From positions 1-46,098 of the forward strand of contig RYFE02000039.1 of the NCBI GenBank assembly GCA_004138175.2: a DNA stretch of 46,098 bases, in the 5' to 3' direction. This document shows, in pieces, positions 41,374 through 46,098 of the stretch (position 1 is the stretch's first letter; each line of letters starts with the position of its first letter). The position numbers and the translations under genes were made by a program. The stretch comes from Chloroflexales bacterium ZM16-3 (GTDB lineage: Bacteria; Chloroflexota; Chloroflexia; Chloroflexales; Chloroflexaceae). The notes under the pieces were generated by a model that had not been told where the DNA came from, searched no databases, and was given only the letters and a program-made list of their open reading frames with translations.

Positions 41374-41414
41374 CGAAGGGGTGCGTGGGGGTTTCGCCTC
41401 CGCGCACCCCTTCG
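41374..41414. terminator. Hairpin between flp pilin and rqcH
   Basis: A 12-bp outer stem (CGAAGGGGTGCG with CGCACCCCTTCG) with further internal pairing between two convergent genes; a short ATTT tract follows on the plus strand. Confidence 0.7.
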
Positions 41415-41419
41415 GATTT

Positions 41420-43243
41420 CTACCATGGCTGGCGCGGGGCGGCGCGCAGGGTGCGCTCGGCGCGGTAGGTGACGAGACCGGGCGGCCCGCCCACCACCTT
41501 GCGCACCAGCGCCCGCCTGCATATGTCGATCTCCACCGCCGCCTCGCCCCGGGCCTGGCTGAAGTGGGCGGCCAGCCCCGCCGCCTCGGCCATGGTCTGC
41601 TCGGGAACCTCGCGCCCGCCGCTGCGCACGATCACATGGGCGCCGTGGATGTTGCGCGCGTGCAGCCAGATGTCGTCGGGCCGCCCGATGCGGAAGGTGA
41701 CCTCCTCGTTCTGGCGGGCGCTGCGGCCCACGGCGATGCCGAAGCCGTCACTTGAGACCAGCTGGATGGGGCGGGCCTTGCTGGCCTTGCGCCGCCGCTT
41801 GGCCGTGGCCGGGTCGGGGTGCTCGCGCAGGTAGCCCAGATCCTCGGCCTCCATGGCGATCTGCTCGATCTGGTCGAATTCGTCGCTGAGCAGCAGCAGG
41901 GCGGCCAGCTCCTCGACACCAGCGATGCGGGCCTCGACGGCGGCCATGCGCTCGGGCAGGCCGGCCAGGGCGCTCTTGGCCTTGTCATATGCCTTAAAGC
42001 GCTCCTGGGCCTGCTCCACCGGGCTGCGCCTCGGGTCAAGGGCGATGCTGCGCCCCTCCACGGTCAGCTCGGCCTGGCCGGGGCGCAGCTCGTGCATAAA
42101 GGCGAAGATCATCTCGCCCTCCCAGCGCAGAGCCTCAAGCTCGCCAGCCTTGCGCAGCTCGCCGCCGATCTGGTCGCGCTGGCGGGCCAGGCGCTCGCGG
42201 GCCGCGCCGAGCTGCTGGGCCAGCGCGTCACGGCGCTGGGTGTGGCCGGTCAGCTCCTCGCGGGCGGCGTAGAATGCCTCCAGGGCCGCGCTGATGCTCT
42301 CCTGCGGGCTTACGCCGGGCAGGTGGCCCAACAGGTAGGGCGCGTAGGCCGTGGGGCCGTCTGGGCCGACCGCTAGGCAGGGCTGCCATGGCGCGCTGAA
42401 CAGCTCGCGCAGCCGGGCGGCCAGGCTGTACCAGGGCAGGGCCGCATCCAGGCGCGCCTTCGGCTCGCCCAGGGCGCGGAAGATCGCCTCGCGGGCCACC
42501 TGTGGCGAGACGCCCCGGTAGCTCGACACGACCGCCTTGCCCATGTCGCCCGCGAACAGCTCCGCCATCGACGCCAGCCCCTCGCCCGTCGCCTGGGTCG
42601 GGTCGCGCTTCTCCTGGGCCGGCGGCAGCTCGTAGACCTGGCGCGGCATGATCACGCGGTGGCTCATGCGCGGCGTCACCCGCTTCACGCTCTCTAGCAC
42701 CAGGTTGTTGTCATCCACCAGAATAATATTGCTGCGCCGGTCCATCGGCTCGATGATCAGGTCGGTGTTCAGGAGTCGGGGGTCGGGAGTCAGGAGTCGG
42801 GGGTCGGCTAGATCTGCATCGATATCATCATACTCGGCGATCTCTCGATCTCCCTCCTCATCCGGCCCCTGACTCCTGATTCCCGACCCCTGATCCCCAG
42901 CATTGTTGCGAGTCTCCGCCCGTTTGGCTATACTAAGCAGAAGGATGCGCTCCAGAGTCGGCTGCTCAATGGCCACCACCCGGCCGCCGAGCAGGTACTT
43001 GCGCATCAGCAGGAGCATCGGGGTGTCCTGCTCGATCCCTCGGGTGAGGCGGGCGCGCACCAGGTGGACGCGGGCGAGCTGCGGGTGGGCCGAGGCGAGC
43101 AGCTGGTGGCGTTGCCCGTGGTTGTAGATCTCCAGCCCGATGCTGAGCGGCCCTGTCTGGAGCACCCGCTGGATGCGCCCGCCGAGGATCGTCTCGCGCA
43201 GCTCGTCGGCCACCGCCGCGATGGTCAGTGCGTCAAAGTACAT
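41420..43243 (-). CDS. rqcH: RqcH/NFACT-family ribosome quality-control protein
   Basis: RqcH binds stalled 50S subunits and adds alanine tails to the nascent chain. The 607-residue protein begins MYFDALTIAAVADELRE, the standard NFACT-N start; it has a long coiled-coil region (about 300-450) and a C-terminal NFACT-R domain with DDIWLHARNIHGAHVIVRSGG. The NFACT-N domain is interrupted by a low-complexity stretch (about residues 114-164) encoded by two heptamer arrays. The open frame extends to 43285, but 43243 gives the family N-terminus; the ribosome binding site is weak. It is divergent from gmk by 53 bp. Confidence 0.92.
   Translation of the reverse strand: MYFDALTIAAVADELRETILGGRIQRVLQTGPLSIGLEIYNHGQRHQLLASAHPQLARVHLVRARLTRGIEQDTPMLLLMRKYLLGGRVVAIEQPTLERILLLSIAKRAETRNNAGDQGSGIRSQGPDEEGDREIAEYDDIDADLADPRLLTPDPRLLNTDLIIEPMDRRSNIILVDDNNLVLESVKRVTPRMSHRVIMPRQVYELPPAQEKRDPTQATGEGLASMAELFAGDMGKAVVSSYRGVSPQVAREAIFRALGEPKARLDAALPWYSLAARLRELFSAPWQPCLAVGPDGPTAYAPYLLGHLPGVSPQESISAALEAFYAAREELTGHTQRRDALAQQLGAARERLARQRDQIGGELRKAGELEALRWEGEMIFAFMHELRPGQAELTVEGRSIALDPRRSPVEQAQERFKAYDKAKSALAGLPERMAAVEARIAGVEELAALLLLSDEFDQIEQIAMEAEDLGYLREHPDPATAKRRRKASKARPIQLVSSDGFGIAVGRSARQNEEVTFRIGRPDDIWLHARNIHGAHVIVRSGGREVPEQTMAEAAGLAAHFSQARGEAAVEIDICRRALVRKVVGGPPGLVTYRAERTLRAAPRQPW
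42771..42900. repeat. Two inverted heptamer arrays inside rqcH
   Basis: Five 7-bp units of AGGAGTC/GGGGGTC type (42771-42805) and five units of the complementary type (CCCCTGA, CTCCTGA, TTCCCGA..., 42866-42900) lie in the rqcH frame. Because a unit is 7 bp, gain or loss of one unit would shift the frame. They could also pair with each other. Confidence 0.85.
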
Positions 43244-43296
43244 GGCTATCCGTAAGGGCGCCCCCATGTGGGAGCCCCCTACCATACAAGGATCCT

Positions 43297-43926
43297 ATGT
43301 CGAGGTCGCTCAATCCGCTGCTTGAGGGAAAGCAGGCCACGCCGCTGCTCGTCGTCATCTCTGGGCCTTCGGGCGTGGGCAAAGACTCGGTGCTGATGCG
43401 TATGCGCGAGCTGGGCTTCCCGTTTCACTTTGTGGTCACGGCCAACAGCCGCCCGCGCCGCCCCGGCGAGATCGACGGGTTCGACTACCACTTCGTGACC
43501 CCCGAGCGCTTCGAGGAGATGATCCGCGACGACGAGCTGCTGGAGTGGGCCGATGTCTACGGACAGTATAAGGGCATCCCGAAGTTTGAGGTGCGCCAGG
43601 CCATGGAAAGCGGCCGCGACGTGATCCTGCGGATTAATGTGGATGGCGCGGCCACAGTGAAGCAGATCGCGCCCGAGGCGGTGTTCATCTTCCTGGCCCC
43701 GGCCTCGCTCGATGAGCTGCGCCGTCGGCTGACCTTGCGCCGCACCGAGAGCCCCGACGAGATCGAGGGCCGCCTCGCCGTGGCCGACCAGGAGCTTGAG
43801 CAGGCCCGCAACTTCGACTACGTCGTGATCAACCACGAGTCGCGGCTCGATGAGGCGGCCGGGCAGATCCGCGCCATCATCACCGCCGAGAAGCTGCGGG
43901 TCTTCCCGCGCGAGGTGCGGCTGTAG
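43297..43926 (+). CDS. gmk: Guanylate kinase
   Basis: Guanylate kinase converts GMP to GDP with ATP. The 209-residue protein has the P-loop GPSGVGKD, the GMP-binding stretch TANSRPRRPGEIDGFDYHFVTPERFEEMI (in the usual position but with NSRPRR for TTRxPR), EWADVYGQYKGIPK, and the lid region LRRRLTLRRTESPDEIEGRL. The ATG at 43297 has AAGGA just upstream. The order rqcH-gmk back to back is seen in other bacteria where gmk lies near ribosome-linked genes. The TAG stop lies within the left arm of the 25-bp inverted repeat. Confidence 0.95.
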   Translation: MSRSLNPLLEGKQATPLLVVISGPSGVGKDSVLMRMRELGFPFHFVVTANSRPRRPGEIDGFDYHFVTPERFEEMIRDDELLEWADVYGQYKGIPKFEVRQAMESGRDVILRINVDGAATVKQIAPEAVFIFLAPASLDELRRRLTLRRTESPDEIEGRLAVADQELEQARNFDYVVINHESRLDEAAGQIRAIITAEKLRVFPREVRL

Positions 43927-43994
43927 GGGCAACCCTATGTGGTTGCCCACACAGGAGCAACCACATAGGGGCAACCACATAGGGTTGCCCCTAC
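43923..43994. repeat. 72-bp element with 25-bp perfect inverted repeats carrying the gmk stop codon
   Basis: Arms 43923-43947 and 43970-43994 (GTAGGGGCAACCCTATGTGG... and its complement) are exact. A third partial unit (GCAACCACATAGG) sits in the centre. The TAG at 43924-43926 ends gmk. It fills most of the gap before the YqeY-like gene. Confidence 0.85.
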
Positions 43995-44028
43995 GACCGG
44001 GAACAAATTTGATGCTTATGAGGTCTTT

Positions 44029-44583
44029 ATGACATCGATACAAGATCGCCTGACCGCCGACATGAAGGACGCCATGCGTGCGGGCGAGAAGGCCCGCCTA
44101 ACGGTGATCCGCACCACCCGCGCCGCCCTCCAGTCTGCCCAGCTTGAGGCGGCCAAGCAACGCTACGACGCCGCCGCCCGCGAGATCGAGGCCCGGCACG
44201 CCGATGATCCCGCCGCCCGCGACGCAGCCCTGTCCGCGATCTCGGCCGACGCACACGTCGTCCTCGACGAGGCCGACGCCGAGGCGGTGATCGCCAAAGA
44301 GATCAAGCGGCGGCGCGACGCCGCCGAGATCTACCGCAAGGCATCCCGCGAGGACTTGGCCAGCCAGGAGGACTCCGAGGCAGCTATCCTAGAGGCATAC
44401 CTGCCCAAGCAGATGAGCGTCGAGGAGTTGCGCCCCGCTGTGGCCGACCTGATCGCCGAGCTTGGGCTTAGCGGCCCCTCCAGCATGGGCAAGCTCATGC
44501 CCGCCCTGATGGAGCGCTTCAAGGGCCGCGCCGAGGGCCGCCTGCTCAGTCAGGTGGCACGCGAGCTGCTTGCGGGCACCTAA
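44029..44583 (+). CDS. YqeY/GatB-like domain protein
   Basis: A 184-residue protein of the GatB/YqeY family, related to the tail domain of the amidotransferase GatB that binds tRNA. It starts SIQDRLTADMKDAMRAGEKARLTVIRTTRAAL and ends with EAYLPKQMSVEELRPAVADLIAELG...MGKLMPALMERFKGRAEGRLLSQVARELL, the family pattern. Free-standing YqeY proteins are about 148 residues; the extra ~35 residues form a charged helical insert (about 40-80). The function of YqeY is not settled. The ATG has only GAGG at six bases. Confidence 0.9.
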   Translation: MTSIQDRLTADMKDAMRAGEKARLTVIRTTRAALQSAQLEAAKQRYDAAAREIEARHADDPAARDAALSAISADAHVVLDEADAEAVIAKEIKRRRDAAEIYRKASREDLASQEDSEAAILEAYLPKQMSVEELRPAVADLIAELGLSGPSSMGKLMPALMERFKGRAEGRLLSQVARELLAGT

Positions 44584-44672
44584 CTGCCGCACTGCGCGCG
44601 GCCCGCGCCGGGCATTTGGGGTCGCACGCTCAATCGCCGTCGTGGCATCACCCCACGGCGGCGAATAACGCC

Positions 44673-46098
44673 ATGAACACCACGCTGCGCCGCTGGCTCG
44701 CCAGCATCCCCTCTGTGCGACCGCTCCGCCCGATCATCGCCCTCTCTCGGCGCGCACCGCTGGTGCTGGGCCTGGAGGGTCTGCTGCTTATGGTCGGTAT
44801 TTGGGCCGCGCTCACCCTGAGCCTCCCTGGCGAGTATGGCCGCCTAGAGGTTGGTCAGCCCAGCCCGCAGAGCATCGTCGCCCTGCACGACGCCGTCTAT
44901 GTCAGCGATGTACTCACCGCCGAGCGTCAGGCCCAGGCCGAGAACAGCCCCGAGAATCTGGTCTATAACTACGACCCGCAGATCCCGATTAAGCAGCGCA
45001 GCGCCCTCAACACGCTGCTTGACACGGTCGCCAGCGTGCGCAGCGACCCCTCGCTCAGCCGGGCAGATCGCCTCGCCAAGCTCGCCGCCCTGCCCAACGC
45101 CTCGGTGAAGCTCTCCGAGGAGCGCGCCGACCTCATCCTGACCCTCGACGACGACAGCTGGAATATGCTGCGCCAGGAGATCAATAACCTCTATAACCGC
45201 GCCCTGAACCGCTACGACTACGCGATCGATGAGCAGGCGCTGATCGACCTGAATGAGCGATGGCTCACCTACTGGCTCGCCACCACCAGCCTCTCGCCAA
45301 CCCAGCGTGACCTGGCCCTCTTCTTCACCCAGTCTTTTATGCTGGTGAACCGCACCCTCAACGAGGATGCCACCGCCGCCCGCCGCCAGAGCGCCCACGA
45401 CAAGGTGCCGCCCCAGCAGGTGCGCGTCCTCGCTGGCGAGAGCATCGTCCGCGTCGGCGAGATCGTCCGCCCAGAGACGATCGAGAAGCTCCAGCAGACC
45501 GGCGCGATGCCCCTGGCCCTCAGCTGGCTGGGCATCGCCGGGCGCGGACTGATCGCTGCGCTGTTAGCCGCCGGCTTTGTCGGGTACATCCTGGCCTTTC
45601 AGGGCGATCTGGCCTGGCACCCGCGCTCGCTCCTCGTTATCATCGCCCTGATCGACTCGGCACTGATCGCCACCCGGATCATCCTGCCCCTCGCCGACGA
45701 GAATGCCTACCTCTGGCCCCTGGCCAGCCTGGCGATCATCATGGCTGTCGTCTTCAACGGTCGCCTCGGCCTGGCCGTCTCTGCCCTGCTCTGCCTCACC
45801 ATCGGCATCATGCAGGATAACGCCCTGCCTCTGGCCATCACCCTGCTCGCCAGCTGCACCGTGGGAATCTTCATTGTTCGCAATGCCGAGCATATGATCT
45901 CGTTTGTGCTCGCCGGTATCGGCATCGGTGTGACGGTGGCGATCTCGCAGATGGCCTTCTGGATGCTGGAGCAGCCAACGCTGCGGCCAGGCGACCTGAG
46001 CGCCCTGGCCCTCTCTGTGCCGCTCTTCGCCAGCATGAACGGTGCCCTCTCGACCATCCTCTCCCTCCAGGGCCATCGCATCTTATTCTGCATTGTAG
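44673..46098 (+). CDS. 7TM-HD (PgpH-type) c-di-AMP phosphodiesterase, N-terminal part
   Basis: The frame is open from the ATG at 44673 to the end of the window (475 residues) and continues beyond. One membrane helix (about 29-50) is followed by an extracellular HDED-like domain (GQPSPQSIVALHDAVYVSDVLTAERQAQAE...) to about residue 280 and then by at least six hydrophobic segments. This is the layout of PgpH/YqfF, whose cytoplasmic HD domain hydrolyses cyclic di-AMP; that domain lies outside the window. YqeY-like and PgpH genes near each other are found with ybeY and phoH in other bacteria. The ribosome binding site is weak. A small hairpin (CCGTCGTGG...CCCACGGCGG) precedes the start. Confidence 0.85.
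   Translation, partial: MNTTLRRWLASIPSVRPLRPIIALSRRAPLVLGLEGLLLMVGIWAALTLSLPGEYGRLEVGQPSPQSIVALHDAVYVSDVLTAERQAQAENSPENLVYNYDPQIPIKQRSALNTLLDTVASVRSDPSLSRADRLAKLAALPNASVKLSEERADLILTLDDDSWNMLRQEINNLYNRALNRYDYAIDEQALIDLNERWLTYWLATTSLSPTQRDLALFFTQSFMLVNRTLNEDATAARRQSAHDKVPPQQVRVLAGESIVRVGEIVRPETIEKLQQTGAMPLALSWLGIAGRGLIAALLAAGFVGYILAFQGDLAWHPRSLLVIIALIDSALIATRIILPLADENAYLWPLASLAIIMAVVFNGRLGLAVSALLCLTIGIMQDNALPLAITLLASCTVGIFIVRNAEHMISFVLAGIGIGVTVAISQMAFWMLEQPTLRPGDLSALALSVPLFASMNGALSTILSLQGHRILFCIV

Noticed and set aside
42771-42900. Repeats in rqcH considered as a CRISPR array
   Set aside because: The units are 7 bp, contiguous and without spacers; no cas genes are seen anywhere in the window.

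Overview
The window is GC-rich bacterial DNA, most likely from the phylum Chloroflexota (filamentous Chloroflexia such as Chloroflexales or Herpetosiphonales). The evidence is the EF-Tu N-terminus, the hybrid LacI-sensor/kinase/AraC regulator, a class II diterpene cyclase of a type known from Herpetosiphon, and many short palindromes and 7-bp tandem repeats between genes. No phage, plasmid or CRISPR signature was seen.

Layout. 1-977: the 5' part of tuf and three tRNA genes (Thr-GGT, Tyr-GTA, Thr-TGT) on the minus strand behind one clear promoter. 1223-6114: purB, a TPR-CHAT protease-like protein and a DUF4126 membrane protein. 6355-8229: an ABC exporter. 8303-21021: six minus-strand genes that look like a glucan-use locus. 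They are a giant cytoplasmic sensor kinase/AraC regulator, a sugar-binding lipoprotein, two permeases, a 1,144-residue glycoside-phosphorylase-like protein and a secreted beta-helix protein. 21425-22492: DAHP synthase. 22740-30463: a nucleic-acid block (SNF2 helicase, SWIM zinc finger protein, bacterial DA1-like metalloprotease, AddA/UvrD-like helicase without nuclease domain). 30484-32475: an ECHDC3-like hydratase and a QTMAN-like glycosyltransferase. 32849-34372: an orphan class II diterpene cyclase in a less GC-rich island. 34691-41346: an ABC-2 permease, HD-GYP phosphodiesterase, zinc-finger/LCP fusion, secreted S9 peptidase, a small membrane protein and a Flp pilin. 41420-46098: rqcH, gmk, a YqeY-like gene and the 5' part of a PgpH-type 7TM-HD gene, which runs off the window.

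How genes work together. In the glucan locus the secreted beta-helix protein would cut a polysaccharide and the lipoprotein and permeases would import oligosaccharides; the ATPase is not encoded here. The cytoplasmic phosphorylase-like protein would degrade them, and the regulator would sense an intracellular sugar. Beta-1,3-glucan is the best guess for the substrate, but this is inference.

Non-coding structure is unusually rich. Palindromes of the type GTAGGGGC...GCCCCTAC supply the TAG stop codons of several genes, once on both strands for two convergent genes. Related palindromes lie inside reading frames. Heptanucleotide repeats precede many genes and sit inside rqcH.
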